From Ailanthus altissimus (lineage: Eukaryota; Streptophyta; Magnoliopsida; Sapindales; Simaroubaceae), in NCBI GenBank assembly GCA_946807835.1, contig CAMPEX010000001.1, positions 4,975,001 through 5,039,000 of the forward strand: a stretch of 64,000 bases of DNA, read 5' to 3'. Of the stretch, positions 34,752 to 48,500 are shown piece after piece (the stretch's first letter is position 1; each line of letters begins with the position of its first letter). The translations under genes were made by a program, and so were the position numbers. The notes under the pieces are model-generated. The model was not told the DNA's origin and made no database searches. It saw only the letters and a program-made list of their open reading frames with translations.

Positions 34752-36567
34752 ATACTGTCCTTTCATATTATTGCATTGATCAAGAGCTGCGTATTCGCTT
34801 TCATGGCTTCCTGTTTCTTGTTTACTTAATCAGATCTAAAATACTAGTCAATTGAACCCTTGTGCTGATGATAAAAGTGAGATCATATGCCGTTCAGTTA
34901 TCTTGCTGAGATCATTGTTTGGCAACCGTGGAGCTGGTCGAAAGCCTACGTACCATACATAAATGAGTTCTCATTTTGTATTCCTTTCTTAAAAAGAAAT
35001 TTTGATCTTCATGTAAGACTCATGATCAGGTTGTTTGATAACTGGAAAATGACATTACGAATAGTGATTGTCATGGAACATTTATAGCGTTTTAGTTTTT
35101 CTTTGATTCTGTGTTAGTTTTGAATTGACGTTTCATGATGCTCATCCCAACATCTGCTCATTATCTGGGTTGATATAGTTGGCAGGTACCGTCAAACATG
35201 TTTTAGAAAAGCAGAGCAATAACTGATCGAGAGTATTTTATATAGAATCTTCAATTTCCTTGTAGTTTATGCTGTTCGTACTCTGGCACTCTGTTTTCAA
35301 ATTTCAAGCCCAAGGCTAAGGCGAGATGTGACTCTATCTTCAATTCATTTGCAAAGTCATGGGTTTTATAATACAAGATACAATAACTCTCATTTTTTTC
35401 TCCCCCAGCTCGGAAATGCAAGTTTATATTCTGAAGAGAGAATGAAACTCGGTATATAGCTTTAATAATATTACTTAATATTGTGAATTTTTTTCTCCAA
35501 AAAGAAAGTGCAGAAAAAAATAAGCATACACAGCTTCCTCTTGCTTCTATACTGTACAAAATTGATAGCTTCAGAACTTCTGAACTATTACCATGTTCTA
35601 TTCTAATCTATCAACATTGCCGAAATTGCTATTTTCATGTGTCCATTGGGAGTCTGCAAAACCTGCAAGAAAAACATAAAATCATTCAGGTTATTACATA
35701 ATCAGCCAAATAATAATAATAATAATTTCACGAATATAAAATATAGGGCATAAACATTGTTTTGCAAACAAGACGAAGTAATGTTTGTATTGTAGTGCAA
35801 TCTACAATAGAAGGTTCGATGAATCAGAAAATATGTCGAACAAGTACCCAAGGAAAAAAAATATTACCTGCTAATTTTTATTTATCTTATTTCTCCTATG
35901 GAGTTGGCTAAGATTTGTTACAAATAGAAAACACAAGATAGACAGGTGGTTAGCCCTCCACACTATGGGCATCACTGAAGTGCAAAAAAAATGACCATTT
36001 ACAAAAATAATTAAGCATATAGTTAAAAAAAATCAATTGCATCAGAGAAGAGAAATTTCAAAACGGTCCCAAATTCAACACTAAATACACTCAAGGATAC
36101 TGTGTACCTGCAGATAAAAGTCAAAATTTCAAAATACCCAAAGATTGTAGATAAATGAATCTGAAATTGCAGATAGCAATGTTATTACTCAAAATAGATT
36201 TTAAAACATCGCCGACAACAAAAATGGCTATCACAATGTGCTAACCTTTTGGAAGATATCATTTATGCTCCCATGGAAGCTTCAAAATCAATCACTATTC
36301 ATACCACAATACAATTATTGAATTTGGGACTAAAGACTGCATTTGGAATGGAGGCAGGGGTGGAGAGAGATTACAGTTTTGTGCTCTATAAATATCTCAC
36401 CGAACATCTAATTTGAATCAGCACCCACGTAATTGACACAAGATAGTAATTTTATCCTCAAGATTTGTGTTAAACTTCTACTCTACAGTAGCCACCTCTT
36501 TTCTACCAAAGACGTCACTTGCAATCAGACAAACATCATCCACAAATAAACAATATTGGCATCCAGG
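34752..36567. other. Convergent intergenic region between DAP3 and LTN1
   Basis: Both genes end here, so the region should hold their 3' UTRs and poly(A) signals. No other gene or transposon was recognised. Frames such as 35251-35559 have no recognisable content. Confidence 0.6.
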
Positions 36568-39500
36568 TCAGAATGGGGACTGGCACAACGGGCACGATGA
36601 TTTGTGAGAAGTTGAGAACCACTTATAGAGGCAGGCTGAATGGAACTTGTGTTTGCAGGTCTTGCAAGCAAGACGAGGAAGACTATGGTTGGAAGTGTGG
36701 ATGACACTGTAACAAATAGGACACTCTTCAATGCCTTCAAATTCCTTGTCAAAGTTGCGTTTCCATATCCTTATAGCTTCAGCTAAAGCTCCATTCTGCA
36801 TCACAAGGAAAGAAAATTAATTATCTGCCTAGTCCAGATGTCCGATTAACTAGTCTTTTTCATACCAATCTTGCCTTACTACTGCTCCCAAATCCATAAC
36901 TCAGGTGCATTTCTACATAAAAGGCAGCAGAACTGATCTTTTGTTGTTTTATTACCTTCACTTTTTTATCTAATAGTACCAAAGCACATCTGCAGTTGCA
37001 CATAAAGGTCTTCCTCGACACTTATGGTGGATCATTTCCTCATGTATATAACCATGATAAATCCTCTCTCAACAATTGTGTGAAGAAGTAAAAGAACAGT
37101 ATAGAGAAAGTAGGAAGTCATACTAAGTACCTGATTGCGAACAAACAGCATCATTGACATTAACCACTTCCTCTGCTTCACTTCACTAATCCCTAGACTC
37201 CTCATACAATCCACATCAACAGGTCGTAATGGGTAGGATACAGGAAGACGAATAACTAGATCCATTTTTGTCTCATCCTTTGTGTAGGTGGCAACAACTT
37301 CATTTGCTGATTTGCTCACAGTAAGTGAAAAATTCTCATCAGCAATATTGGCTTTCTTTATCTGCAATAAATAAGTAATTCAATAAGATATGCCTCATTA
37401 TTAGATTAAACTCATAAAGTGGATCATATTTGTTTCCGCTCCTTTTTTTTCACACAATCAAGTCAGATCACTGAATTAGAAAATGGTTACCAGGTGACTA
37501 GACAAAATAATATCAGTTGAGAAACAATAGATCTCCCTCAACCAGGTCTCTACACACCCGTCACCAATTAGAAAAACTTTCATCTTATTTAAGTGAAAAC
37601 GCAAAGAAGTATATTTCCATAATTTAACTCATTTTCCTTGAAATATAAGCCTATATTTTGAGCTATATAGATACCTGAGATAGTTCATTTGCAATTAGAG
37701 GAGGACTGCACCATGCCCTTGTGAAAGATTCAACCGAAGATGAAATAGAGCGGTCACGTAAATCACTAAACCACCCTCGAACATAAGCAGGAAGAATGCA
37801 AAGCATCAAACCATATACTGCTCCGGCAAGTGTAGCCAGTTTCATAGGTTCCACTGGCCAAAGTGATTCCACAGAGAACATTAGCGAACCACTCGTGATA
37901 GCATGTGTTGCTGCAGTTGCAGCAGCAGATACCTCAGCAGGGAGATCCCCATCTTTCTTTTTCATACTCTGTGTCATGCACAATTCCAAAGGAATATGCT
38001 GGAAAATGCAATCTAATATCACTGAATTAGCAGAATCTAAAATATACTGGACCAAACTCTCTCTTGGAGGTGCTGATGATGGTAATGATGACAAGTGAGA
38101 TAGCAACAAAGACCACGCAAGCAATACATTTACCTGTAGATTTGAGGAGAGACAAGTAGATAAGTGCAGTTATGGAACATGAAAATTATCTTCATTACCT
38201 AAGAATTCAAAAGAAAGACTCAAGTTCAGAAATGATAAAAGCAAATTTACCCGTTCTTGGGCTGCCAAATCCATTTCAAGAACCTTGTAAGGTAATTTCT
38301 CAATCATGCAAGAGATTTCACCCTTCAAATGTACATTTTCTTCTGATGACAAATCAAGACGAGTTGTATCCTGGTCAACAGCAGAACTAGCATCCAAGCA
38401 AGATGAAGAATCTTCATGGACAAAAGCCAACTGAGAAACAGGCTCAGCTGACAAAATAGCATAGGCAGCATACTGCAATGATGCAATTGGTTTTGGAGAA
38501 AACAAAATAGCATATAAAGCACTTATAGGCCCTTTGCTTAGCCCCCAAAACTCAACGGACTTCACTGCTCTATCTCTAACATGTGGAGATGAGTTAACAA
38601 CATTTGATGCCACCAGTTTCCAGAAGCAAAGATGATCAAACCGTGATGATGCAATAACCAGTGGAGCCTGAAAACTATACGAACTTGCAATCGCCTCACA
38701 AATGCCAGTACAGAAAAATATGCGAAGAATACCTTCTACAATCCTATCTCTGATACGGTCCCATCTTTCTATTCCTAAGGGGTTTGCACTATCTGAATCT
38801 CCTGCTCGATGATTGAACAAAAGCCCATGGCACAGAAGGGCATTTATTGCATTATTTATAATAGAAGGGTCTGAAACAGAAACAATTTCCTCAAGCTTCT
38901 TAAGAATATCATCCAAATTACAAGATGAGCCTTCAGCAATAGCATCGTTCACATTTTCAGCAGCATCCTCCATCATCACAACTGCTGATTGAATCCAACG
39001 ACTCAAGTGTGAGAACAGAAATCCCCAGTCATCTTCGTTAAATTCCTTCCAGCAATAACCAACTGAAATTACCATCAGCTGTGATAGCAATAACTGCACC
39101 ACTGGCAATGGATTAGCTGTACCAGCTCCGTGCCTCTGCTTCCGAAATAAATCAAGCAACAGAGTCCTCTCGACATGGCTGATATTCCTCTCCAGCTTAA
39201 ACAGTTCTGATCCCTCTGTTGCACTTAGAGGATAGCAAGAGATAATCAACTGAAACCATTCTTCCATATCTACAAGAAATAAAACAGTCACATAAATATG
39301 ATTAGTCAAAGAGGAAATACCATATTTGAATTAATAGTTAGCACTTATTTTAGCAACTTGAGCATAACGAAGCATAACAAAAGGGCTAATTATAATTATA
39401 CAGTTTTTGGTTCAGAATCTCCTTCAGGAGAGTGTGAACTCTGCCAAGCAATGTTGCATACTGGCATAAAAAAATAGACATATCATGAACCAGAAGATAT

Positions 39501-42500
39501 CTTATTTCAATAATTAAACAAAGCATGCTTTACCTTGTCCAGATTGCCATGCAACTAAAGGTGGAAATGATAGAGTTCTCTGGAGCCAGTCTCTGACAGT
39601 ATCCTCCACCTGACGTCCTTCAGAAGTGCCAGTATCAACATCTCTACTATGTTCACTGGAATCGATTGTTCTGAAACTTATTGTTCGTATAAGGACGCTT
39701 ATAAGTGGAGGAAGAATTCTCAAACAGCTGACATTAATTACTTCACCGATAAAAAGTTTAATTACAAGAAGGTCAAACAGAGTCATAGCTTTGTCTGTCT
39801 CCCATATATCATCTCTAAACAAAGTGAAAATGAAAGATACAAGAGCTCTAAGGAAGGGTTCCTCAATGTGCTCCACTTTATCATCTAAGGCTGGCCATAT
39901 ATTGAACAAACTCCGTGCAACATTTCCTCCACAAACAAGAGCCCCATCAAGTAAAATGTTGAAAACGGAATCTAACAAGATTTCCACAAAGGCATAATTT
40001 CTTCTCTTGGCATATGAACTCAGTGAAGGTAAGAAAGAAGCTAGAGCACTGCCTCCAGGCCATTTCCATGTGCATAACACTTCAGCAGCAAGCCAGACTC
40101 TAGGAGTTACCTCACTGTTTGTCGTTTCCTCAGGTTTTGATGGACAAGCAGGTTTAACATGACCACCAACAACTTTATGAAACCCAATTTTTGAGATAAG
40201 CTTGTCAATTAATGAAACAAACCTATGAGGTCCAGAGACCTGCAATTGAAAAGAATTTCCAACTATGAGTAATCCAGCCACTTTATTCAATTATTCACAA
40301 ACTGCAACCACATCTTATACAATTATAAAATGGAACGAGCCAATTATACCCACTTTGATGAGTAAAGGGTTCCTATTTCAAGATAACACTTCATGTACTA
40401 TGTCATAAAGATATGTTAAGGATATAGATTTTTAGTGATGTGCTTCTTAAAGGGTAAGCTAGCCTTTCTGAGTGCCATTCAGCATTGGGTTCATTTAGGC
40501 ATAGGACGGTATCCCCTGAAACGATCTTCAGATAGTAAATACAGAAACTATTCACCTAGAATTTAGATTATATACTAATATTGGATGCTTGGAACCCGCA
40601 AATACAATCCATTCCTTTTTTGTTTTTTTCCCTTTTTCTTGCTTGTTTGTTTGGTTGTTTGGTTGCCGATGTTGGTCTTTTTTTTTCTCATCTCTCTCTC
40701 TCTCTCTATCGGGCCATTATATACTTTTATAATCACAAACACCTTTGTTCTTATTTACCTAGTGTCTTGGTCCTAATTTTATAAGTACTCTGCATTGGAT
40801 TGGCATCACAACAAATTAGCACAACCTCTTTTTTGGGTATGAAGGAAGAATCCACATATGGCAGTTGAATAGGAATTAGTGAAATAATTTACTTTAAGGT
40901 TGTAAACCAATCAGATGAAGTAGAATCATGACCAAAAATAAATAATGACGGGATAACCCACATACAGCTAGTAAGACAGCCATAAATAAAAGCAGATTAG
41001 TAGCATTGGAGTTAGGAGCATTCCGGAAGCTATTAAACTTGAGAATAAAAAGACCCCATGAATTGAAAAGTCTAAAGTTACGGACAAAATCTGCCTATGT
41101 TGTTGCAGCCAAGAATGTCAAGGAACAAGGAAGAGATGAGATCCTAAAAACAGCAAATGAGGAAACTAGAAGAAATAGCAGGACCTAGTTCACCAGCTCA
41201 TATTGCAAATCAAGTCAAGGATATTTCACCAACATCAATGGTTTGAATCCCCAAATAATCCAGAACCCATTATATTCATATCAAGCATCCAGCCTGTTGC
41301 CAAGATTCTTCATGAAACACATAAAGGCAAAAGAAAAATCATAACAGCAAAAACAGTACATAATAGACAAAAACTGAAAAACTACACTCACATATGTATC
41401 GGCAGATTCATTTCCAATATTTATGTCAGCTGTTTCCTTTGGGGTGCAGAAATTGGGAGTGATCCATAAAGGCCATGTGTCGCCCTTGCTTAGAAGCTGG
41501 TCCAACAGATTTTGCTCCTCATATTGATCCCGACTAAGATACTCAAGTACTTCAAGCACCCACATGTAGCACAAAGATACTATTTTATTTGTCTTTATAC
41601 TATTTTCCTTGAAAATGGCAATCCTAATAGAGTGAATCAATATATTTCCTATTTTCTTCTGAGTGTCAATGTTGAGACTCCTCCAGAATAGACTGTTTAT
41701 CTTAGCACGAAGAGCATGCGCGGATTCACCAAATCGCAACCTTGCCCGGATTTTTTTATTTGATTCATCATCAAGTCTATCATCTACAACTGTAGCCATG
41801 CTGTACTCCCAGTCAATGACAAAAATAGCAGCAGAAATACTTGAAACGAGGCCACTTTCATCATCTAATTGCCTTAAGCAAAAGAAGCTACCATCAAGTA
41901 TGTCTAAAGCAAACTGAGCCATCTCAATCACATTTAGTGATCTTCCAGTTTCCATCTTGAAATCATCCACTTGAGCACTAAATAATGAACTTGCTTCTCT
42001 AATCCAAGTGAAAGAGGATTCTCGAATAAAAGTGAGTAATTTTCTAAGAAGCTCTCGTAATATCGTAATCAACACATTTCTAGACACAAAAGAAAGTTGA
42101 TTGCTTTCTGCTGAGCCACCAAGAAGAGCACTGCAAAAATAAGAAAACTCTCGGTACATATAACCAGGGGAAAAGAAAACAGCAAAAAAATAACTCAAAT
42201 CGACAATTATATGCTTATTTGGTAAGGGATCAAGAACTCCAACTAAGAGAGCAATTCTCATTTGAGAATAAATAAGTGATCCTATATATGTTTATTAGCT
42301 TTACACATGTTTTCTAAATATAGGACAAGAAGTCAATCCCAGACAAAGACAGTTTATGAACAGACAAGGAAGACAAAATCTTTAGTCAATGCATCATAGA
42401 CATATTTCCAAGAGCTATACCTACTCAAAACGGAATGCCTTGTATAAGTGTGTGCATGTTAGACAGAATGTGCAATGGGCTGGTTTCACATCATGAATTC

Positions 42501-45500
42501 TCAAAGTAGGAATGCACCAATTTGGTGCCTAAAAGCAATCAAAAGCAAAGATTAATGAGATTCACTAGAGGAAATATAACAGTTGGACACTCAACAAATT
42601 TCATTGTGAAGACAATAATAAGAATGAACTTATTAGTATGTATGTGATTTCTCATGTATCAGTATTTCACATTTATAATGCAGTAAAAATATTAATTTTA
42701 CCAATCCAGATGTTTGACAACACTTTTCGTACTCAATAATATATGTTGGAATTTTCAATTCTTTCATATCTAGAATTTCTGTTAACATACCACATTAATC
42801 GTGCATCAGAAGTTCCAAAAGGAGGAAATGAACGGGCAATTGTCACTGCAGTAGATTCCAGAAGCTCATGATGCCAGTGTTCAGGGTTGGAACCCTGCCG
42901 ATGAATGGAATGTTCTCCCACCTTTCTCTTAGTAATTTCATCTCTTGCTTTCTCTAAGAGCATTGCTAATATTACTATATGATCGGAGTGTAGGGAGCCA
43001 GGTACAGATCCAGAATGTTGTACATTGGCTGCATATGAGATTACAGCACACCACTGCTCAAGGAAGCATTCATCATCAAACAATGTAAGCAAGAGATCTA
43101 ATCGAGAGCTTGTGGAGTAATTATAGCCACGCAAGCACCAAGGCACAAATGTTTCTTTAAACACTTGCATAAAATACCCTGGATCCAACTCTTTGTCCCT
43201 GTCATCAGTAATAAAGAGTTCTCGGACAATCTTGTGTGGTCCAAAGAATGATATGGAAACTGTTAAAAGTCTTACACCGTCTACTGAATCCTGATGCCAA
43301 GAAAATAGCATAAAAGAGAAATATAAAGGAAATGAACATCAGGAAAATGCATTTGAAATCTGCAAGAAAGAATCCCTAAAACAGTATAATAGGATCTGAG
43401 ATCAAATTCGTAAAAGAGCACCAAAAGAAAACTAGCAGAAAACTTTAATTAGCAGACACTAGTCTTTGTATTTCCATTCTCTCAAAAAGAGACAAAATTC
43501 CTCTCATTTTCCTCTCCAGGTAGAAGTGAGGGCAGTGGGTTTTTCAGCCACATAATTTTCATAACCTGGGTCTTTAAAAAAATCATAGAAGAAAAAGGCC
43601 CCCTGATGGGCTAAAAACAAGCAAAAGAGTACATTCATTTAGGCTTTAATTAGATGAAAACACCAAGGCAAACCAACAAATCCCCATAAAATAGTATTTA
43701 GGGTGCAATTACAGTAAGCAAGGAGGTATATCTTCATGAAGGGAAAATTTTGGAAACATTGTGCAATAAAACTTACCAGTGATCTTATCACTGGGAAAGA
43801 CTTCGCCAACATTGGTCCCACTAAATAAACCAAAGGCCAATCTTCACCTTTCTGCATTGCATGTCGTTCCAGTAATGACAGAAATTTAATGATCTGATCT
43901 ATGTTCTCCACAGTTTTTTCAGTGTTTTCTTTTTGCTGAAACACCCACAAGCAAGTCTCCTGGAATGCCGCACAGAACGAGGAGAGCAGATTATGTTCCA
44001 GCAAATAAACACCCGAGAGGATTTCAATAATGCATTTTCCAAACTCTTGGAAGTAACTAATAGGATACTTAAAATTCACTGTTTCCACATTCTTTGTATG
44101 CGAAGGTAGATTGCCATCCTCAGATGGATTTGGAAACCTTCCAGAAATTTCTCTATTCTGACATCTTCCACTGACTGAAAACAGGTAGTCTTGCCACAGA
44201 AGCTTCACGAGAATATCTTCAACAAGAGTCATGCGAAAATGAGAAATGGAATCAACACCACCAAAATATCTGGCATCATAAACAGGAATTAGACTACATA
44301 TTTGCAATCAGATACATATAGAGTGTGAGAAAACAGCTCAATGAACTCACCTTGATGCATTAAGTAATCCCCAAAGAAAGCATTCTTTAAATGCCTGGAA
44401 AAATGCTTGTTGATCTGAATTTGAGGAATGTGGCTGGTTCCTTCCAGCCCATAAACTATTAAAAAAATCTTGAAAGAATTTATCTGCCACCACTGCTTTA
44501 GAAGGTACAATATCTAAAAAGAGAACCAAAGTTGGATAAGAAACCTGCTGAGAGCCGAAACAACCATTCCTAAGAAAATGCCAAAACCAATTAAGTATGG
44601 TTTTCTGAACATTCAACAATATCCAACTGTCTGGGAATCTCTTAGAAAATAGTAACAGTGTTTCCCACATTGAAGAATGACAAACAGGATCCTTTTCCTG
44701 GAAGGATCCAAGAATTGAGGTTGCAATTGTTTTAAGATTTCCTGCATTAAATGCTTGTGGAATGTTTTTAATGTAACTCCTTAACACTGAATAAGTTGCT
44801 GACCGTATAGCAGGACTTTGAGACCTAAGAAAGTCTATAAAGTATTTATGAGCTGAGAACAACTTTTCAGCAAAAGAAACAGTAGTTGCCCTAGCCTTAG
44901 CAGCACGCTTTTGTTCAGCAGTTATGTTTTCAAAACCAGGTCTTCCTGATTGCTCGCAAACTAAAACATCAAGAAGGGTGGTCAATGCCAGCAATGATGA
45001 AGATATCACCTGCACATGAAGCAAATAGATGAAATAAACTTAGGACTGGATTCAGTGGTATGACAAACAAAGGAGAGCATGGCAATCACAACTACGGTGA
45101 AACAAAATGCAGCACAATACTTGCCCTTGTTATTAGTTACAATTTTTGGAAGGTCACTGCAGATAATTAATCAGTAAGAAACCAAAACAAAACCTTCCCT
45201 TAATGGTAGATCTAACAATATTGATTGGCATTCCATACTCTTAACTTTGAAAAGGTAAATTGAAAAATCTAAATAACAATAGGAGCCCCTAAATCCACAC
45301 CTGCTGGTGCATCTCCTCCAACTCATCCAACGCAATTGCTTTATCAGACAGATTTTGTGGTGTAAGCTTGAGGTTTTCTTCCAAATACATAAATACCTCA
45401 TTCACACACAACATCAACACATCTAATCTCTTTTCCTGTGCAGGAAACGCTGCCTGTTGAAAACAACCAAACAAAGACCAAATTAAAACTAAACTTCCAA

Positions 45501-48500
45501 ATGCAGGGTACATGAAAGGTTTATTGAGATGAGAATAGAAGTTTATTGAAGTACTTTCTAACATTTTATTTAAGGGGGTAAATTATTGTGATGAACTTAA
45601 TAAATAACCTTTAGATTGATCAAAGGCTACCTGTTGGCACAGAACTAACTTTTTTTCGTAAAGCAGCTTATTTCAAGAGAGACTTTTATTCTAGTTGATG
45701 TTTAATTTTTGTGGCAATCTCAAATTCCGTTATAATCCCTACCCTTTTTTTAGGGGGAAAAAAAAGTATAATCACTATATTTTGATAAAGAGAAATGTAG
45801 CAGAGTTCTTCAAATATGCTAAAAGGTGAATGTAGAGAATCATGATCAAAGGTGCTTCACAGCTCCATTGCTTAGTTTATAAGGATTAATAGTTTCTTTT
45901 GTGGAAAAAGCAAGATTGCCATAGAATTTCTTAAACTCCAAAAGGTCAGAAAAAACAGACATGGGGTAATTCCTGAGTTCTGCTGGAAGAAGTTTCTCCT
46001 AAAACAGCAGTCATTTAGTTTTGAAACGTTAATATATTTTGTTGTTTGCATTAATTAACCCAAAAAAAAAAAAGAAGTGTACTTCATATAGTCTTTGTTT
46101 CTTATACTCGATTCTCGGATAACACCTGAGCAGACTGTCCAGTGACAATCCAGAGCCAGAAAGAATGTTTTGACACAGAATCAGATAAAAAAATGCTGTA
46201 CATTGAATAGATTCCAGTAGTTTCTTCACTGCTTTACTACTGAGAAAGTTTGCTAACATCCACAATTTTAAAAGGGAGGGGGAGAGAGAGAGAGAGATGA
46301 AGGACCTGAAATGATCGTTTTGCAGCTTGAGAAACTTCAGAATTCGAATCAAATTGAGAAAACCACCATGGTCCCATCAAAGACTTCAGATGTGGGGCTA
46401 AATCTCTCCTGAAAAAGCAAACAAGAGATTTTATATGTCAAACTGACAGAAAATTATACAAATAATGGACTCAATAAAAAATAATGGAATTATACAAATA
46501 ATGGACTCAATAAAAAATAATGGCACCCACAAAAATTTGGAAGCATAAGAATTTTAAGATTGAAACAAGAGATCCAGGCTGATGAGATTACAAAGTTTCA
46601 TAGTTGCCAACACTATGTAAAGTATCAGCTTGCTTTCACTGTTATCTCACTGAATTGCACGCCTTGGTCTCCTACCCCTTAATAGATCTCATTCCTCATA
46701 ATGAATAAATTATTCCACTTATTAGATATGGATTCTCACAGAATAAATAATATTATAGTGGTTAACAGGCTTATTGTTTAACATACAAAAACTAACCTAA
46801 ACTAGTATATCTCAATGCGTTGATAAAGCCCCTTAAGGTGTCTCACTGCAGGTGGACGAAGCAACGTACAATGAGGCTCAAAGGATTCAACAAACTTAGC
46901 ATCAGTATAAAAGCTCGTTTGTTATCTTCTATATATTATTTTGGAGGATAAAGCTAAGTTATTGAGTTAAAACGTTCTCACAAGAAACAAAAACCCTAAC
47001 TCAAATATCCAAGAGCAATGGCTTTTTATAGATAGAAAACCATATGCATATGGAAAGCAAGCGGCTGATGGCAGAGGCTAAAGCAACCGTAGATCCAACT
47101 AAGACTCCTTAAGTGGATAACAACTGGCTCAATTACTTAAGCAACCATAGATCCAACTAAGACTCCTTAAGTAGAGGCTAAAGCAACCGTAGATCCAACT
47201 AAGACTCCTTAAGTGGATAACAACTGGCTCAATTACTTAAGCAAATGAGGTTCCAAAGATTTTCAAATAGCTTGTATCATATAGAAGGAAAAAGCAAAAT
47301 AGCATGCATAATTTAACAATCAACTCATACCCAACAGCAATTACAAGATTAGTCATAGTCTCATGGGTGGCACGCCGAACCTCTCTATTATAGTCCAGCA
47401 ACAGCCTCTTGTATTCAAATGCCTAAACAAAACAGCAGTATACCCAAACATTATACAGTAATAAATATGCAAAATGTTATAGAATAAAATAGATCTTAGT
47501 TTACCATAGCTCTATCATCTTAGGAACTATATTTCATTATTATATTTCAAGACATCTTCATTACATATGAATACGTGTTGAGCCAACTCTTGTGAATAAC
47601 TTTTGGAGGTAATAATATATACCCATTAATGAAATCAGAGGTACAACCACTCATGAATACAATTAAGAATTAAGTTAAATGCCTTACTCCCTAATTTTTA
47701 TGTATTAGGGAGGGAGGCATTTAACTTCCTCACTTTTAAGTTAAATGCTTCTCCAAGAAAATCAGTAAGACTCCTTTGATCAATGTAATTAACTATATCA
47801 CTTCTTTATGACCCCTGAATAAAAAAAATTAAATGCTGTGCATTTCTTCTGTGCTCCCAATTAACCATAGTGTCTCCATAAACACCTATTTAATTTGAAC
47901 ATAGTTCAATTCACAAATTTTTATTTATTTTCTAGAAATTCTTTGTGATCCATGAATACAATTAAAATACAATCCTCTCTCCAACACACCACAAATACAA
48001 AAGGTAAAGAAAAAACAAATCATTTTGCGCTTTAAGTATAACATTATTTAAGACTTCTAAATAAATATAGTACATTTTGTACTTGTTATGGACTTTAGTT
48101 CCTGAAATTAAAGTCTCTTTCATTTGAACAAACATAAGTTTCAATTTGTTATTCATTTTCTGTACTTCTCTTGGCATGGACCAAGTTAGCTTACAAACTT
48201 TGTCATCTAAAGTCTCTATGTTCAGATATTTCAATTTTGCGCCAACAATTCTCTCTCTTACACACACTCAAACATTACGACTATTTTAATTCATAGCAAT
48301 AAAAGAAAGAAACACAAAGGAGTTTGAGCTCGCTTTTTTGCATATGCACCCACACAAAGGCACAACAATTTTTTCACTCACAGCACATAAGGAAAGAAGA
48401 GGAAACAGTTTTGCTATCACAGTACTATATCAAATCAACATTCCACACAAGCAATATATAAAACGCATACCCATTGCGGAATGATAGGTACTATGTCCTT

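Noticed and set aside
36525..36752. Frames opposite or overlapping the LTN1 RING exon
   Set aside because: Shadows of the conserved RING coding exon in other frames.
39400..39465. Possible extra LTN1 exon between exons 12 and 13
   Set aside because: An open stretch exists, but with the visible acceptor and GT donor its length is 59 nt, which would break the frame; the direct join of exons 12 and 13 keeps it.
40581..40784. Hydrophobic small ORFs inside LTN1 intron 11
   Set aside because: Composition-driven (poly-T and CT repeats); overlapping frames give similar hydrophobic strings and no start context or homology is seen.
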